Shown: in pieces, positions 43,882 through 54,970 of the stretch
How positions within the stretch are numbered: the first letter of the stretch is position 1
Layout of the letters: every line of letters begins with the position of its first letter
From: Hordeum vulgare subsp. vulgare
Taxonomy: Eukaryota; Streptophyta; Magnoliopsida; Poales; Poaceae
DNA: 64,000 nucleotides
Direction: 5' to 3'
Assembly (NCBI RefSeq): GCF_904849725.1
Contig: NC_058521.1
Span: forward strand, 347,880,138 to 347,944,137
The notes under the pieces: generated by a model
Databases searched by the model: none
What the model saw: only the letters and a program-made list of their open reading frames with translations
What the model was told of the DNA's origin: nothing
Program-made: the position numbers and the translations under genes

Positions 43882-45641
43882 TAAGAGGATGAGGAGGAGG
43901 AGGAGGAGGAGGAGAATAAGAAGAGGAGAAGAAGGATAAGAAAGAGAAAAAATGAAAAGAAGGAAGATGAAGAAGAAGAGAAGAAGAAGAAAAGATAAAG
44001 AGAAGAAGGAGGAGAAGGAGGAGGAGGATAATTGAAGGAGACCTCCTTCTTCTTCTTCTTCTCTCCTCATTCTTCTTCTCCCTCCTTCTTCTCCTTCTCC
44101 TTCTCCTTCTTCTCTCCTCCTTCTTCTCCTTCTTCTTCTCCTCCTCCTTCTCCTTCTCCTTCTTCTTTTTCTTCTCATTCTTCTCTTCTTGCTTCTTCTC
44201 TTTGTTCTTCAATTTAGCTTATTTTCCCCAACAAACACATACTTAGCTAATTATCCTCCAAAATGACATAATTAGCTTACTTAGGGTAATAACATCATAA
44301 GTACCTTGGTTAGCTCACAACTTAGCTAATTATCCTCCGAAATGACATAATTAGCTTAGTTAGCTCCAAAATGTCCTATTTAATAAAAAATGGCCTATAC
44401 TTAGCTAAGTTCTCTCCTAAATGACATAATAAGGCCTAAGAGAAGAAGAGAAGAATAAAAAATAAGGAGAAGAAGATAAAAAAGAAGAAAAGAAGAATAA
44501 GTAGAACAAGAGGATAAAGAAAAATAGAAATAGAAATAAGAGGAAGAAGGAGAAGAAGAAGAGGAGGAAGAAGATGAGAAGAGGAGGAGGAGGAGGAGGA
44601 TAAGAAGAAGAAGAAGAGGAGAATAAGAAGAAAGAGGAAAAACGAAAAGAAGCAAGAAGAAGAAGAAGAGAAGAAGAAGAGAAGATGAAGGAGAAGGATC
44701 CCTCCTTCTTCTCCTTATTCTCCTTCTTCTCTCCTCCTTCTTCTCCCTCCTTCTTCTCCTTCTTCTTCTCCTTCTTCTCTCCTCCTTATCCTCCTTCTCT
44801 AAGTTCTCTCCTAAATGACATAATTACCTAAGTTCTCTCCTAAATGACATAATTAGCCAAGTTCTCTCCTAAATGACATAATTAGCTAAGTTCTCTCGTA
44901 ACTAACATAATTAGCCAAGTTCTCTCCTAAATGACATAATTATACCATTAAGCTCCAAAAATACATAGTTAGCTCATTTAGCTCCAAAAAAAGGAGAAGA
45001 GTAGAAATGAAAAGGAAGAAGAAAAAGAAGAAGGGAAAAAGAAGAGAAGGAGAAGGAGAAGAAGGAGGAGGAGAAGAAGAAGAGAAGAAGGAGAAGGAGG
45101 AGAAGGAGCTCCAAAATGGCCTATTAGGATAAAGAAAAATAGAAATAGAAATATGAAGAAGAAGAAGCAGAAGAAGAAGAATAGGAAGAATAGGAGAAGA
45201 GGAGGAGGAGGAGGAGGAGAAGCAGAAGAAGAGGAGAAGAAGAAAAAAGAGGAAAAATGAAAAGAAGGAAGAAGAAGAAGAAGAGAAGAAGAAGAGAAGA
45301 AGAAGATAAGAAGAAGGAGAAGGAGGAGGACAAGAAGGAGCCCTCCTTCTTCTCCTTCTTCTTCTTCTTCTTCTCTCCTTCTTCTCTCCTCCTTCTTATT
45401 CTCCCTCCTTCTTCTCCTTCTTCTTCTCCTCCTTCTTCTCCTCCTTATTCTCCTTCTTCTTCTCCTCTTCTCCTCCTTCTCCTTCTCCTTCTCCTTCTCC
45501 TCCTCCTCCTCCTCCTCCTCCTTATTCTTGTTTTTCTTCTCCTTCTTATCTTCTTGCATCTTCTGTTTCTTCTTCAATTTAGCTTATTTGTAATATATAT
45601 GTTGTTGTTATTCTTCTGACTTTGTTATTCCCATTTTGCAG
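42906..45641. repeat. Intronic purine/pyrimidine array of CACTA B
   Basis: About four units (around 43010-43520, 43740-44220, 44450-44790 and 45000-45580), each a (GAA/GGA)n run, a GAGCCCTCCTT-like centre and a (CTT/CTC)n run. Spacers contain TTAGCTAATTATCCTCCAAAATG. The array is bounded by a splice donor at 42906 and an acceptor TTTTGCAG at 45641, so it sits in the last intron of TNP1. Lys/Arg/Glu- and Ser/Leu-rich ORFs here are compositional. Confidence 0.8.
44795..44945 (+). repeat. 30-bp minisatellite in CACTA B
   Basis: Five copies of TAAGTTCTCTCCTAAATGAC plus ATAATTAGC are arranged head to tail between two purine/pyrimidine units. Confidence 0.85.
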
Positions 45642-45910
45642 ATTGGATGTACTACTTGCGTGGAAGCTGGCATTGAAGTGCGTTAGTTCTAGATTTTATT
45701 TGAGTTGATGAACAATGTGCAACTAGATGTATATGTATATATGGATGAACAATATATGTGGAATTATATGTATGTATATATGGATGAAACTTTGTATGTG
45801 TTGGTTCTTTCGATATATGGGATGTACGTTGATAAACAAATGGCATTGATGAACTTTATATGTATATCATATATGTGTTGTGACCTATATATCATATATG
45901 TGCTATGAAT
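45642..45910 (+). pseudogene. Predicted terminal exon of TNP1-type gene (CACTA B)
   Basis: ATTGGATGTACTACTTGCGTGG follows the acceptor CCCATTTTGCAG. It is homologous to 1796-2070 in CACTA A. The reading frame ends within about 15 codons in this copy; the rest is ATATGTATATGG-rich 3' untranslated-like sequence. Confidence 0.4.
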
Positions 45911-45959
45911 TATATATATGTATATATATTCTGTGAAATAGAAAAAATAAACAAAAAAG

Positions 45960-46429
45960 TGACAATTTTGGCTCTTTGCCATCTGCCAGCTGATGGCAAA
46001 GGCCTTTGCCATCAGGGAGCAGACGACAAAGAGGCCACGTGGCACCCAGCTGTGCAACCTGGGCAGCAACAGCTGTCCATATGGGCTCTTTGCCGTCTGC
46101 TGCTTCGGAAGGCTGACGGCAAAGCGGTAGGGAGGCGGACGACAAAGATGCGGAGGGAAGCAGACGGCAAAGACTCCGTTAGCCCTAACAGAGGCGGCTC
46201 CTGTCGGCTGCCGTGGCAAACTCTTTGGCGACTGCTCAATGTCCGACAGTGACGACAAAGAGCTTTGTCGTCCGCTTAGTGTAGGGTGACGGTAAAAAAG
46301 CTACAATGCCGTCATAGGCTGACGCAGAATCTTTGCCGACAGGTGGCAGACGACAAAGATCTTTTTTGTGTGTGTGGACCTCTTTGCCGTATGTGATGGC
46401 AGGCGGCAAAGAGGTTGATTCCTGTAGTG
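45960..46429 (+). repeat. Right subterminal repeats and TIR of CACTA B
   Basis: Dense TTTGCCATC/TTTGCCGTC and GACGGCAAAG words, homologous to 2110-2650 of CACTA A, ending CCTGTAGTG at 46429. Confidence 0.88.
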
Positions 46430-46591
46430 CATCTCGTGTTCAACAAGCTCCAGAACGTCCTCCCTACGGACAGTTGACGAGAGAAAATCTCCCTGGATCC
46501 ACCCTGGCGGCAACGCAGATCTGCCGCCTCCTTTCTACGACCTTCCGCCCTTCTTGATGAGCTCGAGTTGCCTCGTCTTGCCCTTTGTCAT
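46430..46591 (-). pseudogene. Gypsy antisense ORF, N-terminal part (split by CACTA B)
   Basis: ATG at 46591 begins MTKGKTRQLELIKKGGRS, a typical opening of these antisense ORFs, then a stop, then LPPGWIQGDFLSSTVRREDV and LELVEHEM at 46430. Across CACTA B the frame resumes with VAKKSWRL at 37552. The TSD CAT (ATG on this strand) is repeated on both sides, so the transposon landed between two codons of this conserved stretch. Confidence 0.75.
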
Positions 46592-47107
46592 TGCCACGGC
46601 AGCGGAAATGGATCAAAGCAGCAGCTGCGAGGCAGAGGTGGAGAGGAAGCAGGGGAGAATCAGGGGAAATTATTGCTTCAACCCTAGCGCCGGCCATATT
46701 TATAACCGCCCGAGTGAGTCACTGATTGGTGGACCCACCGAATCTCTGTCTATCCCGATAACACAAGAGACGAGATACGTGGTGATAAGAGCGGCACGAT
46801 AATCGAGGCATCTCTACCCCACTTCCCCAGGTTGTTGCATTATCATCACATAGTGCGCGCTAACCGAAATTTTGGATCATGTGAAATCCGTACCTGACAA
46901 AGTGATTCGTCACATCTCAAAATCACATTAACCACTCGGATCAACCTCAATGCTTAAATTCATTCGGACATGCTTCACAACAGAATCGATCATGGTGAAT
47001 GATGAAGACTTCAGTTGACACACAGTTCTATCAAGCTTGAAATTATGTTCAAGATCGGTATGCCCCGACAGAATCTGCATCGACCCCTTCCTCACTCAAA
47101 CCTCGAT
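46592..47107. other. Gypsy 3' region upstream of polypurine tract
   Basis: It holds the promoter and 5' leader side of the minus-strand antisense ORF (TATA at 46697-46704), then about 300 bp without coding signal containing CACTCGGATCAACC-type Tat-element sequence. Confidence 0.5.
46697..46704 (-). promoter_or_regulatory. Candidate TATA box of the antisense ORF
   Basis: Minus-strand TATAAATA in GGTTATAAATATGGCC, about 106 bp upstream of the ATG at 46591. If used, the antisense ORF has its own promoter, located just inside the 3' LTR side of the gypsy element. Confidence 0.45.
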
Positions 47108-47122
47108 CCATTCAGGGGCTAA
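47108..47122 (+). other. Polypurine tract region of gypsy copy 2
   Basis: CCATTCAGGGGCTAA directly precedes TGATGGGG, the LTR start. The purine core AGGGGC is short but correctly placed. Confidence 0.6.
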
Positions 47123-47480
47123 TGATGGGGAAATGTACCTAGGGTAGGGTCACAGGCTTGGCCTAGGTGTCCTACCTAAGGTACCTCATTATTAACTTGA
47201 AGGTCGCAAGGAAGATTCCGATTTGATATCAATGGCGTGTAAGTCACTCGGTAAGCAATCACTGAGAGTATGTTCCCCTTCACTCGACAACCAACTTCCA
47301 CTCGGAAGAAACCATTCGACGCCGAAGTCCAGAAGCCACTCAAGGGAGGCCAACAGGCGAGCGTTCGGGTGGTCATCATGAATAGCATTAAATACGCATG
47401 TTATCAGTAACATACACCTTTAAACTCTATCGATCAAACCATTAGATGCTGCGCCTTGATGAGGTGTAGTGCACTCTATA
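47123..47480 (+). repeat. 3' LTR of gypsy copy 2, first 358 bp
   Basis: TGATGGGGAAATGTACC... aligns to the 5' LTRs with about 30 differences and small indels, and stops at CACTCTATA where CACTA C is inserted in the TATA region. It continues at 63892. Confidence 0.92.
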
Positions 47481-48015
47481 CACTACTGAAATTCATAAAT
47501 TTGCCGTCCACCAAAGCTGACGGCAAAGGGTGCAACCACGGACGGCAAAGGCTTTGCCGTCGGTCAGCAGACGGCAAAGTAGACGGTAAAATAAGTCCGG
47601 TGAAGAGGTTCTTTGCCATCAGCTTTCCCAAAGCGGACGGCAAAGAATATTTGCCATGAGTGGGCTGACGGCAAATTAGCTGGGACGGCAAAGGGTGCAA
47701 CGTCCCCGTTAAGTGTTAACGGCAGGCCATCTGCCTTTGCCGTCTGCCTCCCCTCCTTAGCCGTGCGTGGGCACACGGCAAAGAGGGGAGAGAGAGGGGG
47801 CAGATTCCCCCCTTTGCCGTCTGCCTCCACCCCTTTGCCATGTGGGGGCAGACGGCAAAGAGGGGAGAGAGAGGGGCAGATTCCCCCCTTTGTCGTCTGC
47901 CTCCCCCCCTTTGCCATGTGGGGGCAGATGGCAAAGAGGGGAGAGAGAGGGGGCAGATTCCCCCATTTGCCGTCTGCCTCCCCCCCTTTGCCATGTGGGG
48001 GCAGACAGCAAAGAG
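47481..48015. repeat. Left TIR and subterminal repeats of CACTA C
   Basis: TTTGCCGTC words flank a block of four ~77-bp units (47735-48015), each TTTGCCGTCTGCCTCC, CCATGTGGGGGCAGACGGCA, AAGAGGGGAGAGAGAGGGG. Each unit is itself an inverted pair of the motif, giving many paired sites. Confidence 0.88.
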
Positions 48016-48149
48016 GGGAACCAACCCCTTATTTATTTATTTTTTGTTATATACAGCATTTTTAACAATAATCAGGATATATATATATATATATTTGACA
48101 TAAATAAATTTATTTCCGTACTGATAACCATATTAAAATAACCTCTTAT
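48016..48149. other. AT-rich 3' flank in CACTA C
   Basis: TATTTATTTATTTTTTG and an (AT)n run at 48078-48093, between the TNP1 3' end and the subterminal repeats. It probably holds the TNP1 polyadenylation region (leftward transcription). Confidence 0.35.
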
Positions 48150-48333
48150 ATCCAGCTATCAAGTTGCATCCACGTGCATTCAAAGTTTCATATATTACAC
48201 CAGTTTCATCCACGTGCATACAAAGTTTCATATATTCATATACTACAATAGTTTCATTACAACCCATGTTACAAGAAATCATCTTCAAGCATTCCATCAA
48301 TATTTGCCAAGCTTCCCGTGAAGTGAAGGTAAT
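48150..48333 (-). pseudogene. Predicted terminal exon of TNP1-type gene (CACTA C)
   Basis: Minus-strand acceptor CATTTTGCAG then ATTACCTTCACTTCACGG from 48333. The downstream ATATGAAACTTTGTATGCAC/GTGGATGAAAC text parallels the ATGGATGAAACTTTGTATG of CACTA A and B. It encodes a short tail ITFTSREAWQILMECLKMIS. The exon lies about 6.9 kb from the previous one, across the array. Confidence 0.5.
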
Positions 48334-48399
48334 CTGCAAAATGACAAATAAGAAAGTTAGAAGAATAATAGTAGATGAAGTAGTGTATATATAGGTTAT

Positions 48400-51300
48400 T
48401 TCAGAGAGGAATTAGCTAAGTATAGACCATTTAGGAGCTAACTAAGCTAATTATGTCATTTAGGTGGAACCCTGGCTAACTATAGGTCGTTTCAGAGCTA
48501 ACTTGGGTAAAATAGGTCATTTCGGAGCAAACTACGCTTATTAAGCCATTTTTTATCTAGCTAGGCTAATTATAGGCCATTTAATACCTAATTTAGGGGG
48601 AATAGGTCATGTTGCAGCTACGTAAGCCTTATTATGTCATTTCGACGATAATTAGCTAAGTATAGGTCATTTTTTATTGAATAGACCATTCAGGAGCTAA
48701 CTAAGCAAATTATGTCATTTAGATGGATAATTAGCCAATTTAGGCTTCGTTGGATAACTCTAAGCTACGTACAATAAGAAGAAGTAAAAGAAGGAGGAGG
48801 AGGAGGAGAAGGAGATGGAAGAGGAGAAGAAGAAGAAAATAAGAAGGAGAAGGAGAAGGAGGAAGAAGGAGGAAGAAGGAGAAGGAGGAGCTCCTTCTCC
48901 TTCTTCTCCTCCTTCTTCTTATCCTCCTCCCTCTCCTTCTTCTTCTTCTCCTCTTCTTCTTCTTCCTTCCTTTCATTTTTCCTCTTTCTTCTCCTCTCGT
49001 CTCCTTCTTCGGGCTAAATTGGCTAAGAATGCCTTTTTGGAGCTAATTATGTCATGTCGAGGATAATTAGCTAAGTATAGGTCATTTTTTATTAAATAGA
49101 CCATTTAGGAGCTAACTAAGCTAGTTATGTCATTTAGATGGATAATGAGCCAATTTAGGCTTTGTTGGATGAGTCTAATTAAGCTACGTAGAATAAGAGA
49201 AAGAGAAGAAGAAGTAAAAGAAGGAGGAGGAGGAGGAGGAGGAGAAGGAGACTGAAGAGGAGAAGAAGAAGAAAAGAAGAAGGAGAAGGAGAAGGAGGAA
49301 GAAGGAGAAGGAGGAGCTCCTTCTCCTTCTTCTCCTCCTTCTTCTTATCCTCCTCCCTCTCCTTCTTCTTCTCCTCTTCTTCTTCTTCCTTCCTTTCATT
49401 TTTCCTCTTTCTTCTCCTCTCTCCTCCTTCTTCGGGCTAAATTGGCTAAGAATGCCTTTTTGGAGCTAATTATGTCATTTCGAGGATAATTAGCTAAGTA
49501 TAGTTCATTTTTTATTAAATAGACCATTTAGGAGCTAACTAAGCTAATTATGTCATTTAGATGGATAATGAGCCAATTTAGGCTTTGTTGGATGAGTCTA
49601 ATTAAGCTACGTAGAATAAGAGAAAGAGAAGAAGAAGTAAAAGAAGGAGGAGGAGGAGGAGGAGGAGGAGAAGGAGACGGAAGAGGAGAAGAAGAAGAAA
49701 AGAAGAAGGAGAAGGAGAAGGAGGAAGAAGGAGGAAGAAGGAGAAAGAGGAGCTCCTTCTCCTTCTTCTCCTCCTTCTGCTTATTCTCCTCCCTCTCCTT
49801 CTCCTTCTTCTCCTCTTCTTCTTCTTCCTTCCTTTCATTTTTCCTCTTTCTTCTCCTCTCGTCTCCTTCTTCGCGCTAAATTGGCTAAGAATGCCTTTTT
49901 GGAGCTAATTATGTCATTTCGAGGATAATTAGCTAAGTATAGGTCGTTTTTTATTAAATAGACCATCTAGGAGCTAACTAAGCTAATTATGTCATTTAGA
50001 TGGATAATTAGCCAATTTAGGCTTTGTTGGATGAGTGTAATTAAGCTACGTAGAATAAGAGAAAGACAAGAAGAAGTAAAAGAAGGAGGAGGAGGAGGAG
50101 GAGGAGGAGAAGGAGACGGAAGAGGATAAGAAGAAGAAAAGAAGAAGGAGAAGGAGAAGGAGGAAGAAGGAGGAAGAAGGAGAAGGAGGAGCTCCTTCTC
50201 CTTCTTCTCCTCCTTCTGCTTATCCTCCTCCCTCTCCTTCTCCTTCTTCTCCTCTTCTTCTTCTTCCTTCCTTTCATTTTTCCTCTTTCTTCTCCTCTCG
50301 TCTCCTTCTTCGGGCTAAATTGTCAAAGAATGCCTGTTTGGAGCTAATTATGTCATTTCGAGGATAATTAGCTAAGTATAGGTCATTTTTTATTAAATAG
50401 ACCATTTAGGAGCTAACTAAGCTAATTATGTCATTTAGATGGATAATTAGCCAATTTAGGCTTTGTTGGATGAGTCTAATATAGCTACGTAGAATAAGAG
50501 AAAGAGAAGAAGAAGTAAAAGAAGGAGGAGGAGGACGAGGAGGAGGAGAAGGAGACGGAAGAGGAGGAGAAGAAGAAAAGAAGAAGGAGAAGGAGAAGGA
50601 GGAAGAAGGGGGAAGAAGGAGAAGGAGGAGCTCCTTCTCCTTCTTCTCCTCCTTCTTCTTATCCTCCTCCCTCTCCTTCTTCTTCTCCTCTTCTTCTTCT
50701 TCCTTCCTTTCATTTTTCCTCTCTCTTCTCCTCTCGTCTCCTTCTTCGCGCTAAATTGGCTAAGAGGGCCTTTTTGGAGCTAATTATGTCATTTCGAGGA
50801 TAATTAGCTAAGTATAGGTCATTTTTTATTAAATAGACCATTTAGGAGCTAACTAAGCTAATTATGTCATTTAGATGGATAATGAGACAATTTAGGCTTT
50901 GTTGGATGAGTCTAATTAAGCTACGTAGAATAAGAGAAAGAGAAGAAGAAGTAAAAGAAGGAGGAGGAGGAGGAGGAGGAGGAGAAGGAGACGGAAGAGG
51001 ATAAGAAGAAGAAAAGAAGAAGGAGAAGGAGAAGGAGGAAGAAGGAGGAAGAAGAAGAAGGAGGAGCTCCTTCTCCTTCTTCTCCTCCTTCTGCTTATCC
51101 TCCTCCCTCTCCTTCTCCTTCTTCTCCTCTTCTTCTTCTCCCTTCCTTTCATTTTTCCTCTTTCTTCTCCTCTCGTCTCCTTCTTCGGGCTAAATTGTCA
51201 AAGAATGCCTGTTTGGAGCTAATTATGTCATTTCGAGGATAATTAGCTAAGTATAGGTCATTTTTTATTAAATAGACCATTTAGGAGCTAACTAAGCTAA

Positions 51301-54300
51301 TTATGTCATTTAGATGGATAATTAGCCAATTTAGGCTTTGTTGGATGAGTCTAATATAGCTACGTAGAATAAGAGAAAGAGAAGAAGAAGTAAAAGAAGG
51401 AGGAGGAGGACGAGGAGGAGGAGAAGGAGACGGAAGAGGAGAAGAAGAAGAAAAGAAGGAGAAGGAGAAGGAGGAAGAAGGGGGAAGAAGGAGAAGGAGG
51501 AGCTCCTTCTCCTTCTTCTCCTCCTTCTTCTTATCCTCCTCCCTCTCCTTCTTCTTCTCCTCTTCTTCTTCTTCCTTCCTTTCATTTTTCCTCTTTCTTC
51601 TCCTCTCGTCTCCTTCTTCGGGCTAAATTGGCTAAGAGGGCCTTTTTGGAGCTAATTATGTCATTTCGAGGATAATTAGCTAAGTATAGGTCATTTTTTA
51701 TTAAATAGACCATTTAGGAGCTAACTAAGCTAATTATGTCATTTAGATGGATAATGAGACAATTTAGGCTTTGTTGGATGAGTCTAATTAAGCTACGTAG
51801 AATAAGAGAAAGAGAAGAAGAAGTAAAAGAAGGAGGAGGAGGAGGAGGAGGAGAAGGAGACGGAAGAGGAGAAGAAGAAGAAAAGAAGAAGGAGAAGGAG
51901 AAGGAGGAAGAAGGAGGAAGAAGGAGAAGGAGGAGCTCCTTCTCCTTCTTCTCCTCCTTGTGCTTATCCTCCTCCCTCTCCTTCTCCTTCTTCTCCTCTT
52001 CTTCTTCCTTCCTTCCTTTCATTTTCCTCTTTCTTCTCCTCTCGTCTCCTTCTTCGGGCTAAATAGGCTAAGAATGCCTTTTTGGAGCTAATTATGTCAT
52101 TTCGAGGATAATTAGCTAAGTATAGGTCATTTTTTATTAAATAGACCATTTAGGAGCTAACTAAGCTAATTATGTCATTTAGATGGATAATTAGCCAATT
52201 TAGGCTTTGTTGGAATAGTCTAATATAGCTACGTAGAATAAGAGAAAGAGAAGAAGAAGTAAAAGAAGGAGGAGGAGGACGAGGAGGAGGAGAAGGAGAC
52301 GGAAGAGGAGAAGAAGAAGAAAAGAAGAAGGAGAAGGAGAAGGAGGAAGAAGGGGGCAGAAGGAGAAGGAGGAGCACCTTCTCCTTCTTCTCCTCCTTCT
52401 TCTTATCCTCCTCCCTCTCCTTCTTCTTCTCCTCCTCTTCTTCTTCTTCCTTCCTTTCATTTTTCCTCTTTCTTCTCCTCTCATCTCCTTCTTCGGGGTA
52501 AATTGGCTAAGAATGCCTTTTTGGAGCTAATTATGTCATTTCCAGGATAATTAGCTAAGTATAGGTCATTTTTTATTTAATAGACCATTTAGGAGCTAAC
52601 TAAGCTAATTATGTCATTTAGATGGATAATGAGCCGATTTAGGCTTTGTTGGATGAGTCTAATTAAGCTACGTAGAATAGGAGAAAGAGAAGAAGGGTTA
52701 AAAGAAGGAGGAGGAGGAGGAGGAGGAGGAGAAGGAGACAGAAGAGGAGAAGAAGAAGAAAAGAAGAAGGAGAAGGAGAAGGAGGAAGAAGGAGGTAGAA
52801 GGAGAAGGAGGAGCTCCTTCTCCTTCTTCTCCTCCTTCTGCTTATCCTCCTCCCTCTCCTTCTCCTTCTTCTCCTCTTCTTCTTCTTCCTTCCTTTCATT
52901 TTTCCTCTTTCTTCTCCCCTCGTCTCCTTCTTCGGGCTAAATAGGCTAGGAATGCCTTTTTGGAGCTAATTATGTCATTTCGAGGATAATTAGCTAAGTA
53001 TAGGTCATTTATTATTAAATAGACCATTTAGGAGCTAACTAAGCTAATTATGTCATTTAGATGGATAATTAGCCAATTTAGGCTTTGTTGGATGAGTCTA
53101 ATTAAGCTGCGTAGAATAAGAGAAAGAGAAGAAGAAGTAAAAGAAGGAGGAGGAGGAGGAGGAGGAGGAGGAGACGAAAGAGGAGAAGAAGAAGAAAAGA
53201 AGAAGGAGAAGGATAAGGAGGAAGAAGGAGGAAGAAGGAGAAGAGGAGCTCCTTCTCCTTCTTCTCCTCCTTCTGCTTATCCTCCTCCCTCTCCTTCTCC
53301 TTCTTCTCCTCTTCTTCTTCTTCCTTCCTTTCATTTTTCCTCTTTCTTCTCCTCTCGTCTCCTTCTTCGGGCTAAATTGGCTAAGAATGCCTTGTTGGAG
53401 CTAATTATGTCATTTCGAGGATAATTAGGTAAGCATAGGTCATTTTTTATTAAATAGACCATTTAGGAGCTAACTAAGCTAATTATGTCAATTAGATGGA
53501 TAATTAGCCAATTTTGGCTTTGTTGGATGAGTCTAATATAGCTACGTAGAATAAGAGATAGGGAAGAAGAATTAAATAAGGACGAGGAGGAGGAGGAGGA
53601 GGAGAAGGAGACGGAAGAGGAGAAGAAGAAGAAAAGAAGAAGGAGAAGGAGAAGGAGGAAGAAGGGGGAAGAAGGAGAAGGAGGAGCTCCTTCTCCTTCT
53701 TCTCCTCCTTCTTCTTATCCTCCTCCCTCTCCTTCTTCTTCTCCTCTTCTTCTTCTTCCTTCCTTTCATTTTTCCTCTTTCTTCTCCTCTCGTCTCCTTC
53801 TTCGGGCTAAATTGGCTAAGAATGCCTTTTTGGAGCTAATTATGTCATTTCGAGGATAATTAGCTAAGTATAGGTCATTTTTTATTAAATAGACCATTTA
53901 GGAGCTAACTAAGCTAATTATGTCATTTATATAGATAATTAGCCAATTTAGGCTTTGTTGGATGAGTCTAATTAAGCTACGTAGAATAAGAGAAAGAGAA
54001 GAAGAAGTAAAAGAAGGAGGAGGAGGAGGAGGAGGAGGAGGAGGAGACGGAAGAGGAGAAGAAGAAGAAAAGAAGAAGGAGAAGGAGAAGGAGGAAGAAG
54101 GAGAAGGAGGAGCTCCTTCTCCTTCTTCTCCTCCTTCTCCTCCTTCTTCTTATCCTCCTCCCTCTCCTTCTTCTTCTTCTCCTGTTCTTCTTCTTCCTTC
54201 CTTTCATTTTTCCTCTTTATTCTCCTCTCGTCTTCTTCTTCGGGCTAAATTGGCTAAGAATGCCTTTTTGGAGCTAATTATGTCATTTCCAGGATAATTA

Positions 54301-54860
54301 GCTAAGTATAGGTCATTTTTTATTAAATAGACTATTTAGGAGCTAACTAAGCTAATTTTGTCATTTAGATGGATAATTAGCCAATTTAGGCTTTGTTGGA
54401 TGAGTCTAATTAATCTACGTAGAATAAGAGAAAGAGAAGAAGAAGTAAAAGAAGGAGGAGGAGGAGGAGATGGATAAGGAGACGGAAGAGGAGAAGAAGA
54501 AGAAAAGAAGAAGGAGAAGGAGAAGGAGGAATAAGGAGGAAGAAGGAGACAGAGGAGCTCCTTCTCCTTCTTCTCCTCCTTCTCCTCCTTCTTCTTATCC
54601 TCCTCCCTCTCCTTCTTCTTCTTCTCCTCTTCTTCTTCTTCCTTCCTTTCATTTTTCCTCTTTCTTCTCCTCTCGTCTCCTTCTTCGGGCTAAATTGGCT
54701 AAGAATGCCTTTTTGGAGCTAATTATGTCATTTCGAGGATAATTAGCTAAGTATAGGTCATTTTTTATTAAATAGACCATTTAGGAGCTAACTAAGCTAA
54801 TTATGTCGTTTAGATGGATAATTAGCCAATTTAGGCTTTGTTGGAAGAAGAAGGAGAAGG
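48400..54860. repeat. Tandem array of ~15 units of ~437 bp (CACTA C)
   Basis: TTAGGCTTTGTTGGATGAGT or a close variant recurs about 15 times (about 48745, 49155, 49577, then every 432-444 bp to 54831). Each unit: a purine run (GAAGAAGGAGGAGG...), a palindromic centre GGAGCTCC, a pyrimidine run, and a spacer GGCTAAATTGGCTAAGAATG, GCTAATTATGTCATTT, ATTAGCTAAGTATAGGTCAT. Purine and pyrimidine runs are roughly inverted. The array lies between a TNP1 splice donor (55252) and acceptor (48334), hence in an intron. All ORFs in it (Arg/Lys or Ser/Leu runs) are compositional. Confidence 0.92.
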
Positions 54861-54861
54861 A

Positions 54862-54970
54862 GGACTAACTAAGCTAACTAAGCTAATTAAGCTAACTAAG
54901 CTAACTAAACTAACTAAGCTAATTAAGCCAACTAAGCTAACTAAACTAACTAAGCTAACTAAGCTAACTA
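54862..54970 (+). repeat. 9-bp minisatellite CTAACTAAG
   Basis: About 12 copies of TAACTAAGC (some TAATTAAGC or TAACTAAAC) occupy the edge of the 437-bp array, extending a motif already present in the unit spacer (GAGCTAACTAAGCTAATTAT). Confidence 0.9.

Larger units (their letters stand above)
37556..46429 (+). mobile_element. CACTA transposon B (8.9 kb), TNP1-only
   Basis: Left end CACTACAGGAAATTAG at 37556, right end ...TTGATTCCTGTAGTG at 46429, with a perfect 3-bp target duplication CAT (37553-37555 and 46430-46432). TTTGCCGTC-type subterminal repeats flank both ends. The interior holds, in order, a solo LTR, a GC-rich leader, a Helitron-like end, a gag-like fragment, a TNP1-type gene and a purine/pyrimidine intronic array. 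No TNP2 transposase is present, so the element would need a transposase from elsewhere. Confidence 0.93.

Noticed and set aside
47481..48015. Regularly spaced short repeats that could be mistaken for a CRISPR-like array
   Set aside because: The motif is TTTGCCGTC in both orientations with similar, not unique, spacers, at the end of a CACTA transposon in plant DNA.
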